Below are positions 1-7,234 of a DNA stretch of 18,158 nucleotides, piece after piece. Position 1 is the first letter of the stretch, and every line of letters begins with the position of its first letter. The DNA comes from Phycisphaerales bacterium (GTDB lineage Bacteria > Planctomycetota > Phycisphaerae > Tepidisphaerales > Tepidisphaeraceae), in NCBI GenBank assembly GCA_028288875.1, contig JAQGHK010000096.1, positions 1-18,158 on the forward strand, read 5' to 3'. The position numbers were made by a program, and so were the translations under genes. A model generated the notes under the pieces. The model saw only the letters and a list, made by a program, of their open reading frames with translations, made no database searches and was not told the origin of the DNA.

Positions 1-1
1 C

Positions 2-394
2 GCCTACCAGCGCTGGCATCACGTCGCCTGCCACAACCTGCCGTTCTGCATCTTCGCCAGCGGCGTCTTGGCCGCGATCGGGCAGAAGTCTTTTGCCCGT
101 CGAGCAGCGATCTTCGTTCTGTACGCCGGCCTGTTCCACCTCCACCTGCTGATGGACTATTTCGGCTCGGGTCAAGGTTGGCCGATCGTTTACCTGTGGC
201 CGTTCAGTGATTTCCGGTTCGTGAACTGGCAGGCTTGGGAACTCAGCAGTTGGCAGAACACCGTGGCGGCCGGCGCTCTGCTGGCGATCACAGTGGCGAT
301 TGCGATCGTACGAAAGCGCACGCCGTTGGAATTGCTGATGCCGTCGCTGGACACAAAACTGACCCGGGGGCGCGACATCCCTCAGCGCTCGTAA
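2..394 (+). CDS. Membrane-bound metal-dependent hydrolase-like protein, C-terminal part
   Basis: The frame is open from the left edge, so this is the C-terminal 130 residues of a longer protein. Upstream of the first possible in-window start (TTG at 68) the frame reads WHHVACHNLPF, followed by a hydrophobic stretch with HLHLLMDYFGSG and WPIVYLWPFSD. This pattern of His and Asp residues at membrane-segment edges resembles the YdjM/DUF457 'LexA-binding, inner-membrane metal-dependent hydrolase' family. Two membrane segments are visible, around AAIFVLYAGLFHLHLLMDYF and NTVAAGALLAITVAIAIV, and the tail is basic and soluble. The substrate of this family is not established. It ends in TAA, 76 bp before the ClpS-like gene on the same strand, with no clear terminator between. 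Family assignment rests on motif memory; the hydrolase activity is an inference. Confidence 0.62.
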   Translation, partial: AYQRWHHVACHNLPFCIFASGVLAAIGQKSFARRAAIFVLYAGLFHLHLLMDYFGSGQGWPIVYLWPFSDFRFVNWQAWELSSWQNTVAAGALLAITVAIAIVRKRTPLELLMPSLDTKLTRGRDIPQRS

Positions 395-470
395 TGCAAG
401 CCCACCGTGTTAGTGTCATGTTGGAACTTTGTAATTCACCTTTCGCACCGCTCATATTTAGAATGCTGTC

Positions 471-818
471 ATGGAAAGCACAGTTGAACTACCGCCGATG
501 CGGGTTCGGGTGCGGCCTACGCCCAAGCCGCTGGCGAACACGAAAAAACTTCCGCCTTACGCCGTCGTCCTTCACAACGACAGTATTAACCGCTTTGAAT
601 GGGTGATCGGCGTCATGCGCACTGTCTTGCGCTGCGGACAGTCAAGGGCGTTCTGGCTCGTTCTAAAAACGCATGTCGGCGGGCGCGGCGTCGTGTGGTC
701 GGGCAGCCTGGAAGTCGCCGAGTTGAAGGCGGAGCAGATCCATGCGGCCGGGCCGGACCCATTGCGGATTGCCCGCGGCGCGAAACCGCTTCGCGTTGCG
801 GTGGAACCGCAGTCGTAA
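471..818 (+). CDS. clpS: ATP-dependent Clp protease adaptor, ClpS-type
   Basis: The 115-residue protein carries the ClpS core: YAVVLHNDSINRFEWVIGVM in the N-terminal third, then VLKTHVGGRGVVWSGSLEVA and a final PLRVAVEP strand. In known ClpS proteins the HND segment and following helix form the pocket that binds N-degron substrates and hands them to ClpA/ClpC, so the likely role is cytosolic substrate selection for the Clp protease. The first about 25 residues are a charged, Pro-rich extension as expected for ClpS. The ATG at 471 is the first in frame and has no strong ribosome site; an ATG nine codons later is possible. It converges on aroC with only 12 bp between the stops. Recognition of the fold is firm; the exact start is not. 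Confidence 0.82.
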   Translation: MESTVELPPMRVRVRPTPKPLANTKKLPPYAVVLHNDSINRFEWVIGVMRTVLRCGQSRAFWLVLKTHVGGRGVVWSGSLEVAELKAEQIHAAGPDPLRIARGAKPLRVAVEPQS

Positions 819-830
819 GTTGGCTGCGGC

Positions 831-2009
831 CTACGGCTGTGTGACCGACAGCCCGCGGGCGGCCTTCAGGTAGGCATCGTAGTTCTGCTTCATTTCGACG
901 AGCGAATCGCCGCCGAACTTTTCGATCATCGCCCGGGCGATTTCAAAGGCCACCACGTTTTCCAGGATCACGCTGGCTGCGCTGATCGCGCTGATGTCGC
1001 TGCGTTCCCAGCCGGCCTCGCTGGCTTCCTTGGTGGCTAGGTCAATCGAGCGGAGCGGCTTGCCGAGCGTGCTGATCGGCTTCATCGCGCCGCGGACGAC
1101 GACGGGCATGCCGTTTGTCATGCCGCCTTCTAGGCCGCCGGCGTTGTTCGTGGGGCGGACGAAGCCGAGGTGCGGCTTGCCGGCATGGCTGGCGTCGTAG
1201 GTGATTTCGTCGTGCACCTTCGAGCCCGGCAGCGTGGCTGTCTCGAAGCCCATGCCGATTTCGACGCCTTTGAATGCCTGAATGCTCATCACCGCGCTGC
1301 CGATGCGGCCATCCAGCCGGCCGTCGCCGGTCATGCTGCTGCCGAGGCCGACCGGGCAGCCGAAGACATGGGCTTCCACCACGCCGCCGGCGGTGTCTTT
1401 GGCGATCTTGGCGCTGTTGATAAACGCCCGCATTTCTTCGGCGGCCGCCGGATCAGGGCAGTAGAGATCGTTTGATTCGCGAACCGCGTGCAGGTCACGC
1501 CAGTTGTTTTCGTTCACATCGAACTTGCCGCGCGCTTCGCCGACCTGGCGGACGAAACCGAAGACGTCGATGCCGAAGGACTTAAGCAGTGAACGCGACA
1601 GGGCACCGGCCGCCACACGCATCGTCGTCTCGCGGGCGCTGGCGCGCTCAAGCGTTTCCCGACTATCATTCTTCAACCACTACATGCTGCCGGCAAGATC
1701 GGCATGGCCGGGACGGGGGCGGGTGAGGGGGGGCGTTTTAGTGATGTCGTCGAGGCGGTAATCCTTGTTCGGCACGAGCATCGTGATCGGCGACGCAATC
1801 GTGTGGCCCATGCGAACGCCGGTGAGGAACTCGGCCTTATCCGTCTCGATCTTCATGCGGCCGCCGCGGCCATAGCCGCCTTGGCGACGGGCGAGCTCAG
1901 CGTTGATCAGATCGTGATCGATTTCGACGCCGCGCGGCATCCCTTCGATGAGTGCGATGAGGGCTTTGCCGTGTGATTCGCCGGCGGTGCGGTAACTGAG
2001 CGTGGCCAT
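831..2009 (-). pseudogene. aroC: Chorismate synthase with an in-frame TAG codon
   Basis: The last shikimate-pathway enzyme converts EPSP to chorismate with reduced FMN. The frame opens with ATG at 2009 (AGGA about 8 bp upstream) and reads SYRTAGESHGKALIALIEGM, then RPGHADLAGSM, then TAG at 1682-1680, and continues in the same frame with WLKNDSRETLERASARETTM, the FMN/EPSP-binding core, and the family C-terminus with FVRPTNNAGGLEGGMTNGMP. No indel is needed: the stop sits where relatives have Lys after AG(S/A)(M/L), so one A-to-T change (AAG to TAG) explains it. The total length of 392 codons fits the family. TAG also ends this gene and several neighbours, which argues against genome-wide recoding. 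A TTG two codons after the stop could restart translation, but no ribosome site is visible. This could be a real null allele, a readthrough, or a base-call error. It is the distal gene of the minus-strand row with the chaperone gene. Confidence 0.9.
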
Positions 2010-2033
2010 GATGCGATCCTAAAGAGGCTGGTA

Positions 2034-2106
2034 GCTGGTAGCTAGTGGCTGGTTGCCAAGACGCAGAGACGCAAGATCTTTCTGCTCTGAGCCACTAGCT
2101 ACCAGC
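2034..2106. repeat. 17-bp perfect inverted repeat with 39-base loop between the chaperone gene and aroC
   Basis: Bases 2034-2050 (GCTGGTAGCTAGTGGCT) are the exact reverse complement of 2090-2106. The left arm is preceded by another partial copy (GGCTGGTAGCT at 2026), so the unit is built from GGTAGCT-like words. The loop holds AGACGCAGAGACGCAAGA. It nearly fills the gap between the chaperone stop (2118) and the aroC start (2009). No T-run follows on the minus strand, so it is not a textbook intrinsic terminator. It may be a dispersed palindromic intergenic repeat or an mRNA hairpin. Confidence 0.75.
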
Positions 2107-2117
2107 CATTAGCGTCT

Positions 2118-4079
2118 TCATCCCGGCACAAACGGGTTTGCCGGGGCCGGCGCGTTGGGGGTTTTGGGAGCATCGTCCGACCGGGCCGCGTCGGGCGTGT
2201 AGCCCACGCGACGGCTGACGGCATCGAAGTTGAACCACTGCTCGGTCGTGGTCGGCGGGAAAGTCTGCTGCGCCAGTTGTTGTTCCATCCGCTCGCGTTC
2301 CTCGGCCTCGGTCGATGTGTTCAACGTGGTTTTCACGTCGATCACTTCCACAACGGCCGCGATGCCGTCCTTGCGGAGCTTGGCGATGGTGCCGGCGGGC
2401 AGTTCAGCCGCAGATTTTACGCCGCGCAGGGCTTCAAACGCCGGGCCGACGATGCCGCTGGCATAGGCTCCGGTGAGGCCGGCCGGGGTCGGGGAACCGG
2501 CGTTAAAGAAATCGCTGGTCTGGATCGTCGCGCCGGCTTTGTCCAAGCCGCCGGCGGTCTTGGCTTTATCGAGCGTCGCCTGCGCGGCGGCGACGGCGAG
2601 ATCGAACGCGCGGCTGCGGCGGACGTCGCGTTCCACCTGCGCCTTGATGTCGTCGATGGACTCGGGCGCGTGGGCCGCTTCCAAGCCGACCACCCGGGCG
2701 ACGTACAAACCGTCCGGACCGGTAAAGATTGGCGACGGCTGGCCGAGATCCAGCAAAGTGGCGGCCGTGTTTGAATTGCTCAGCGGCCGGAGTGTCTCAA
2801 ACAGTTGGCCGGGGCCCGTGGCAAAGCCCATGGCGCGGTCGGCAGTGTAGGTCCGACCGAAGCCGGGCTGCTTTTCCAGATCTGCACGGCTCAGCAGGCC
2901 GGCGGGGGCAACCGCCGTCGGGAGCACGCCGGTCTGCTTCTGCACCGCGGCGGCGACGGCTTTGAGGCTGTCGAAGGTGTACGCCGGCTGGCCGAGGAAC
3001 TGAACGCCGGCCGGGCCGGTGCTCGGCTGCTTAGCCGCGCTGCTGTGCAAGGCATTGAGCTGCTGCACGATGCGATTGGCGACGGCACGCTTCTGCTGTT
3101 CGATCAGCGGAGCCCGCATTTTCGCCAACACGTCGGCCCGTACTTCGGCGAACGGCTTGGTCGTCGGCTGAGTGGCCGGCGGCGTGACCGCGCTGAATTC
3201 AGACAGGTTCCGCTGGTAATAAATGATCGCGTCTTCATCCCAGAGCTCGGCCGACTTGGTCGCCTCGACCGCCTTGGCGACCTCGGCATCGGGCACGCTC
3301 AGCCACTGAATGGAGATGCGCTCCGGCACGCGGTAGTTGAAGCCGTAAGGGTTGTCTTCGGGCCGCATCTTCGAGGGATCGGAGTAGGCCGCGAACTGCC
3401 GTTGGAGGTCTTCATTCGTCGGGGCAGTGACCTGGCCGTCATAGTCCGCCGCTTTGAAGGTGGCCACGCGGGCTTTGATCTGCTGCGCCTCGTGGGCCAA
3501 GGCGTCGTCCACCAGCGGGCGGCTAATCTTGACCGCGGCATTGGTCCGGCGCGATTGAACGATGATCGACAGCGCCCGACGCAGGTCGGCACGCAACGCG
3601 TCCTTCATGCTCGGGTTGACGCGATCGAAATCGACCGGCTCGTCCTGCCCCTCGACGATCAAGCGACCGGGCGCACGCAGGAACTGCTCAATGGCCGCAT
3701 CGGGCACGACGGCGCCGGCGCTGCTGGCCTCGTGCATTAGCAGGTACAGCAGAACCGGGTTCTGCTCGAATTGCTTGTAGTAGGGGCCGAAGATCCCTTG
3801 CGGCAAACGAACCAGCTGGCCCGCGGCTTCGCGGCTGGGGATGACGATCCGCTCCAGCGAGCGGAGCGTATTCTGGGCGGCCTGAATGTCTTCAGCGTCG
3901 ACGCTTTTGCCGTCGAGCTTGCCGAGCCGGGCACCGCCGCCGCCGTTATGGCCGAAGCCGGCGGGGAGCAGGAAGGCCAGCACCAGCAGAGAGCCGACGA
4001 CCGCCAGGAATTTTTTGCCGTGTTTGTCGAAGTAGTCGTACATGAGTGTTTCGCCGCGGGTCACGCGGCGGAACAGCAT
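2118..4079 (-). CDS. PpiD/SurA-like membrane-anchored periplasmic folding protein
   Basis: The protein has a short cytoplasmic start (MYDYFDKHGKKFLAVVG), one membrane helix at about residues 24-42 (VVGSLLVLAFLLPAGF), and a long charged, Ala/Gln-rich periplasmic part of about 600 residues. This is the plan of PpiD, the inner-membrane-tethered relative of SurA that assists folding of exported proteins. A SurA_N-like helical region (GKSVDAEDIQAAQNTLRSL) follows the anchor, and the middle carries helix-rich stretches plus a Pro/Thr linker (PATQPTTKP). I cannot point to a well-conserved parvulin active site, so isomerase activity is doubtful and a chaperone-only role is likelier. The C-terminus is Pro-rich. 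Two starts are possible, ATG 4079 or ATG 4043; the second gives the more typical N-terminus, but neither has a clear ribosome site. It lies 80 bp after the TPR-like gene, probably co-transcribed. Confidence 0.68.
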   Translation of the reverse strand: MLFRRVTRGETLMYDYFDKHGKKFLAVVGSLLVLAFLLPAGFGHNGGGGARLGKLDGKSVDAEDIQAAQNTLRSLERIVIPSREAAGQLVRLPQGIFGPYYKQFEQNPVLLYLLMHEASSAGAVVPDAAIEQFLRAPGRLIVEGQDEPVDFDRVNPSMKDALRADLRRALSIIVQSRRTNAAVKISRPLVDDALAHEAQQIKARVATFKAADYDGQVTAPTNEDLQRQFAAYSDPSKMRPEDNPYGFNYRVPERISIQWLSVPDAEVAKAVEATKSAELWDEDAIIYYQRNLSEFSAVTPPATQPTTKPFAEVRADVLAKMRAPLIEQQKRAVANRIVQQLNALHSSAAKQPSTGPAGVQFLGQPAYTFDSLKAVAAAVQKQTGVLPTAVAPAGLLSRADLEKQPGFGRTYTADRAMGFATGPGQLFETLRPLSNSNTAATLLDLGQPSPIFTGPDGLYVARVVGLEAAHAPESIDDIKAQVERDVRRSRAFDLAVAAAQATLDKAKTAGGLDKAGATIQTSDFFNAGSPTPAGLTGAYASGIVGPAFEALRGVKSAAELPAGTIAKLRKDGIAAVVEVIDVKTTLNTSTEAEERERMEQQLAQQTFPPTTTEQWFNFDAVSRRVGYTPDAARSDDAPKTPNAPAPANPFVPG

Positions 4080-4159
4080 GTTTTACGGGCCGCAGGGGCG
4101 GTTGTCACGTCGCAGGGGGTGGCCGCTTCAGTGGCCATGCCTTCGGGCGGATCGACGCG

Positions 4160-5227
4160 CTACTTGGAAAGCCGTCGAACGTCCGCTTGCGCTTCGGTCA
4201 CCGCAGCCGGGTCCTCGGCAAATTCGCGAGCAATCTGCTGATAAATCTTGACCGCGTCGGCGGGCGAGCCAATACGTTCCAAGATCGCGGCGGTCGCGCG
4301 GAGCGATGCCAGCACGTTCGGCCGGCCGGGCAGGTCCTTGGCGCCGGCGACCACCCGCATGAACGCGACGGCCGCGTCCTGCTGGGCGGCAGTATCGGAC
4401 GCATCCGCATTGGCCTGTTTGGCCCGGGCGAGGATGAACAGGGCATCGCTCTGCTGGGCTGGATCGACGATGGACGCCCGGTTCTGGTCGATCAGGCGGA
4501 CCGCGGCGGCGAAATCCTTGGCATCGGCCGCCGCCTTGGCTTGGCCGAGCTTTTGGGCGGTCAGCTGGGCTTGGACGGCCGGATCATTGCCGGCGGAAGG
4601 GCTGGATTTGGCGAGACGTTCGATGGTGGCAGCCACGGCCGCGTCGTCGCCCCGGCGGCGGTGGATATCGGTCAGAAAATTCAGCAGGGCGACCTTTGCC
4701 GGGTCGGTCACCTTCGGGGCCTTCAGCGCTGATTCGACTTCAAGCACGGCGACATTTAACAACTGGCTGCCGGCTTCCGGCAGGGCGGGCTGACGGCCGG
4801 CAGCGTCGGCGGGGGACAACTGCAGCAGGGCGAGATACGCAGTCAGCCGCGGCTCAAACTTCCCGTTCGGCCCGGCCGCGTCCAGCAGCCGGCGGGCGGC
4901 GAAGACCTTCACCCACGGCATGGTCGATCCGCGGACGGCCTTGGTGTAATTTTCGATCGCCACGTCATTCTGCCCGGCGACCAGGCTCGCCTCAGCCGCG
5001 CTCAGAGCGGGTTCGGCATCGATCACCAGTTGCTGCACGCGCGCGTATTCACGATCGCCCGTCCCGCCGCGCTCATTCTGGTATTGCAGACGGCCGTTGG
5101 CGAAGCCGGTGACGGTGACCGTCTGCGGGCCGGTGCCTTGGATGATCAGCTTGTCCGCGCGGGCGGATGCGGCGAGAGCGACGACGAGTAAGAGTGGGGC
5201 GAGCCGCATAGGGGTATGAGTGATCAT
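4160..5227 (-). CDS. Exported TPR-like repeat protein
   Basis: This is a 355-residue protein with a clear signal peptide: MRLAPLLLVVALAASARA (from the Met at residue 7), predicted to be cut after ASARA. A short beta-rich N-domain follows (DKLIIQGTGPQTVTVTGFAN), then Ala-rich helical pairs typical of tetratricopeptide repeats (SAAEASLVAGQNDVAIENYT; AADAKDFAAAVRLIDQNR; GSPADAVKIYQQIAREFAED). The likely place is the periplasm or outer envelope, acting as a protein-protein scaffold; the partner is unknown. It is the first gene of the minus-strand row with the PpiD-like chaperone, which suggests a shared envelope role. It ends in TAG. The ATG at 5209 is an alternative start placed right at the signal peptide. 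I do not recognise a named family. Confidence 0.66.
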   Translation of the reverse strand: MITHTPMRLAPLLLVVALAASARADKLIIQGTGPQTVTVTGFANGRLQYQNERGGTGDREYARVQQLVIDAEPALSAAEASLVAGQNDVAIENYTKAVRGSTMPWVKVFAARRLLDAAGPNGKFEPRLTAYLALLQLSPADAAGRQPALPEAGSQLLNVAVLEVESALKAPKVTDPAKVALLNFLTDIHRRRGDDAAVAATIERLAKSSPSAGNDPAVQAQLTAQKLGQAKAAADAKDFAAAVRLIDQNRASIVDPAQQSDALFILARAKQANADASDTAAQQDAAVAFMRVVAGAKDLPGRPNVLASLRATAAILERIGSPADAVKIYQQIAREFAEDPAAVTEAQADVRRLSK

Positions 5228-5485
5228 TCGCTAACCATCATTTTGTCGCAATTCGACCGCCGCGAAACCGTACCGCTGTCGCCATCGGGCCGCAAACAAC
5301 GTGTGGAAATTGCAGGCGGGACAATCGTCTGAGGCGGGGGGCGAACTGATGTGATGGATTCCGTTGCTCGTGGTAGTGTGGCTTGGCGGAACCGCATTTG
5401 GCGATATTTCGTGCCGTCGCTGTTTTTGCGTGCATTTCGAGGGACGGGCACCGACACAACTCTGCTTGCGGATGGACGAATAGAC
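5228..5485. other. Divergent intergenic region between the TPR-like gene and the MFS gene
   Basis: No gene is convincing here. The MFS frame is open back to ATG 5351, but the translation up to residue 45 (SVARGSVAWRNRIWRYFVPS) does not resemble a transporter N-terminus. The stretch must hold the promoters of both divergent genes; I see no consensus sites that I would defend. Confidence 0.45.
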
Positions 5486-7051
5486 ATGGCCGATACGGAC
5501 GACACGCAATCGATAGGCGGGCCTCCTGTAAATCCCCGGACCGACCCCGCTGATCACACACCGGCCGACCTGGCCACGCTTCCCGCCGAGGCCGCGACAC
5601 AACCGGGTGCGGCCAGCCCCGTTACGGGTGTTGAGATGTCGGCATTGGATTCCCAACCGAATGGCGTCGGCACAGTCCCCTATGAGTTTCCGCTGCGGCA
5701 CCCGCAAAAGCTCTGGCACGCCGGCACGCTGACCTACACGTTCGGCGGATTGATCACGATTTTTTTGCTGTTACTCGGCGGCGATTTCGCGTTGTCGATG
5801 CGTGATCGATCGATCGGCGCGCCGATCCAGTACATGCTCAAGCGACTGTACGCATCGGACACGCTGATCGCAGTCTGTTTTTCGGTCTTGCCGCCGTTGC
5901 TGGGATTGATTCTCGCTCCGGTCGTGAGCTTCAAATCGGACCGGCTGCGCAGCCGTTGGGGCCGGCGCATTCCGTACCTGTTGGTGCCCGCGCCCTTTGC
6001 GGCCGTTGCGATGGTGGTGATTTCTTACAGTGAGCCGATGGGGAAGATGATCAGCAATGTGGTTGGCGCCGAACGCATTTCGCCCAACCAAGGCGCGCTG
6101 GCACTGTTCATTCCGGCATGGACGATGTTTGAAGTCGCAGCGGTCACGGCCGGCGCCGTCGTCAACGGGCTGATTAATGACGTCGTGCCACGGCCACTGC
6201 TCGGGCGGTTTTATGGCCTGTTTCGCGCGGTCAGCCTTGGCGCCGCGATGATCTTTAATTTCTACCTCATTGCCTATAGCGAAACGCATTACCGCGCTAT
6301 ATTTATCTCGCTCGCCGCAGTGTTTCTGGTCGGCTTTGCCGCGATGTGTGTCGGCATTAAAGAGGGCGAATACCCACCGCCAGAGCCGGTGGACCCGAGC
6401 GACACCGCCACGCGTCGATTCAGCAAATCGATCAGCATCTACTTCCGCGAGTGCTTCAATCACAATTACTACCGCTGGACGTTCGCCGCCATGGCGTTTG
6501 CGGCGTGCGCCTTCCTGCCCGTAAATCTGTTTACGGTGCTGTACGCCGAGCAGTTGCATATCACCAAGCAGACCGTCGGCAACTGGTTGGGGATCACATA
6601 TGCCTGTTCGTTCATTCTCGCCTGGCCGCTCGGTTGGCTGGTGGATCGAGCACACGCGTTGCGTGTAAGCATGATCGTCATGGCGGTGTACGCGGTGGTG
6701 ATGCTGGTGGCGTTCGCCTTCGTGCGGGACGGGAAGACCTTCGGGGCGGCGCTGATCATCCACGGGGTATTGTCGGGCACGTATTTCACCACTTCGGCCG
6801 CGCTGGGTCAGGCGCTATTCCCGCGAATGAAATTCGCCCAGTTCGCTTCCGCGGGCGGGCTGGTGCAGTCACTGCTGACTATCGGCCTCGGTTTGGGCCT
6901 CGGCCAGTTGCTCGACCGAACTGGCCATAATTATCGCCTGACGTTCGCAATCGGGGGCGTGTTTGGCGGGCTGGCGGTGCTTTCGATGATCGTGGTTTAC
7001 GCCGGATTTCAACGTTTTGGCGGCCGGACGGCGTACGTGCCGCCGGTATGA
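5486..7051 (+). CDS. Major facilitator superfamily transporter (SLC45/GPH-like)
   Basis: This is a 521-residue inner-membrane permease with about 12 hydrophobic segments after a long polar N-tail of about 75 residues rich in Asp, Thr and Pro. The signature KSDRLRSRWGRRIPYLLVPA matches the MFS loop 2-3 motif as seen in sugar transporters of the GPH and SLC45/SUC types. A central polar loop (KEGEYPPPEPVDPSDTATRR) divides the two six-helix bundles, and the second bundle repeats the motif weakly at GWLVDRAHALRV. Sugar or glycoside uptake is the family expectation, but the substrate is not readable. I start it at ATG 5486 (MADTDDTQSIGG) because the upstream in-frame extension looks non-coding. It ends in TGA and is followed by a stem-loop at 7100-7124. 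Confidence 0.8.
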   Translation: MADTDDTQSIGGPPVNPRTDPADHTPADLATLPAEAATQPGAASPVTGVEMSALDSQPNGVGTVPYEFPLRHPQKLWHAGTLTYTFGGLITIFLLLLGGDFALSMRDRSIGAPIQYMLKRLYASDTLIAVCFSVLPPLLGLILAPVVSFKSDRLRSRWGRRIPYLLVPAPFAAVAMVVISYSEPMGKMISNVVGAERISPNQGALALFIPAWTMFEVAAVTAGAVVNGLINDVVPRPLLGRFYGLFRAVSLGAAMIFNFYLIAYSETHYRAIFISLAAVFLVGFAAMCVGIKEGEYPPPEPVDPSDTATRRFSKSISIYFRECFNHNYYRWTFAAMAFAACAFLPVNLFTVLYAEQLHITKQTVGNWLGITYACSFILAWPLGWLVDRAHALRVSMIVMAVYAVVMLVAFAFVRDGKTFGAALIIHGVLSGTYFTTSAALGQALFPRMKFAQFASAGGLVQSLLTIGLGLGLGQLLDRTGHNYRLTFAIGGVFGGLAVLSMIVVYAGFQRFGGRTAYVPPV

Positions 7052-7094
7052 ATGGCAGCCTCATCGGCTTCTGAATGGCCAAAACACTGGCCAA

Positions 7095-7124
7095 AAGAAA
7101 AAGTCCCTGCAGGACAGGGACTTT
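7095..7124 (-). terminator. Intrinsic terminator of the truncated tRNA, minus strand; possibly bidirectional
   Basis: AAAGTCCCTG at 7100-7109 pairs perfectly with CAGGGACTTT at 7115-7124 around a five-base loop. On the minus strand the stem is followed by TTTTTCTTTT-like sequence, a good intrinsic terminator placed just after the tRNA 3' end. On the plus strand it follows the MFS stop, but the T-tract is short, so termination in that direction is less certain. Confidence 0.72.
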
Positions 7125-7126
7125 AA

Positions 7127-7149
7127 TGCGAGAGAGGGGGGTCGAACCC
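7127..7149 (-). tRNA. tRNA 3'-end fragment (Leu-like), probable attachment-site core
   Basis: On the minus strand this reads GGGTTCGACC (T-arm, positions 51-60), CCCCT, the acceptor strand CTCTCGC and discriminator A, without an encoded CCA. The acceptor strand fits a tRNA-Leu start of GCGAGAG. Only three T-stem pairs form (51-53 with 61-63); positions 49-50 no longer pair, and no anticodon arm, D-arm or 5' acceptor strand exists on the far side. So it is a 3' fragment, not a gene. It keeps its own terminator and lies 85 bp from an integrase gene, as expected for an att core left behind when an element integrates into a tRNA 3' end. The isotype is a guess. Confidence 0.6.
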
Positions 7150-7186
7150 AATCTCTTTCAGTTTAAAAACGGTCAGAATCCCAGGG

Positions 7187-7210
7187 CTGTACAAAAGTCT
7201 GTACGAAACA
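7187..7210 (+). repeat. Two tandem 12-bp repeats CTGTACRAAA in front of the integrase gene
   Basis: CTGTACAAAAGT (7187-7198) is followed immediately by CTGTACGAAACA (7199-7210), 9 of 12 identical and with a shared palindromic GTAC core. Spacing of about one helical turn places both on one DNA face. They sit just before the integrase and overlap its likely -35 region, so integrase arm-binding sites or an autorepressor operator are the natural guesses. Confidence 0.55.
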
Positions 7211-7222
7211 TGTCGTGGGCTC

Positions 7223-7228
7223 TATGAT
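7223..7228 (+). promoter_or_regulatory. Candidate -10 box of a leaderless integrase promoter
   Basis: TATGAT lies six bases before the GTG start at 7235, which would put the transcription start at or near the start codon. The -35 position (about 7199-7205) falls inside the second CTGTAC repeat and is not a consensus match. This is a weak prediction. Confidence 0.35.
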
Positions 7229-7234
7229 CCGGAC

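Noticed and set aside
1680..1682. TAG recoded as a sense codon throughout the genome
   Set aside because: TAG ends aroC itself (831-833), the TPR-like gene (4160-4162), the RuvC-like gene (9985-9987) and gam (15887-15889) at expected places.
5351..5485. N-terminal extension of the MFS frame from ATG 5351
   Set aside because: The extra 45 residues are Arg/Trp-rich with no transporter likeness, and ATG 5486 starts a typical polar tail.
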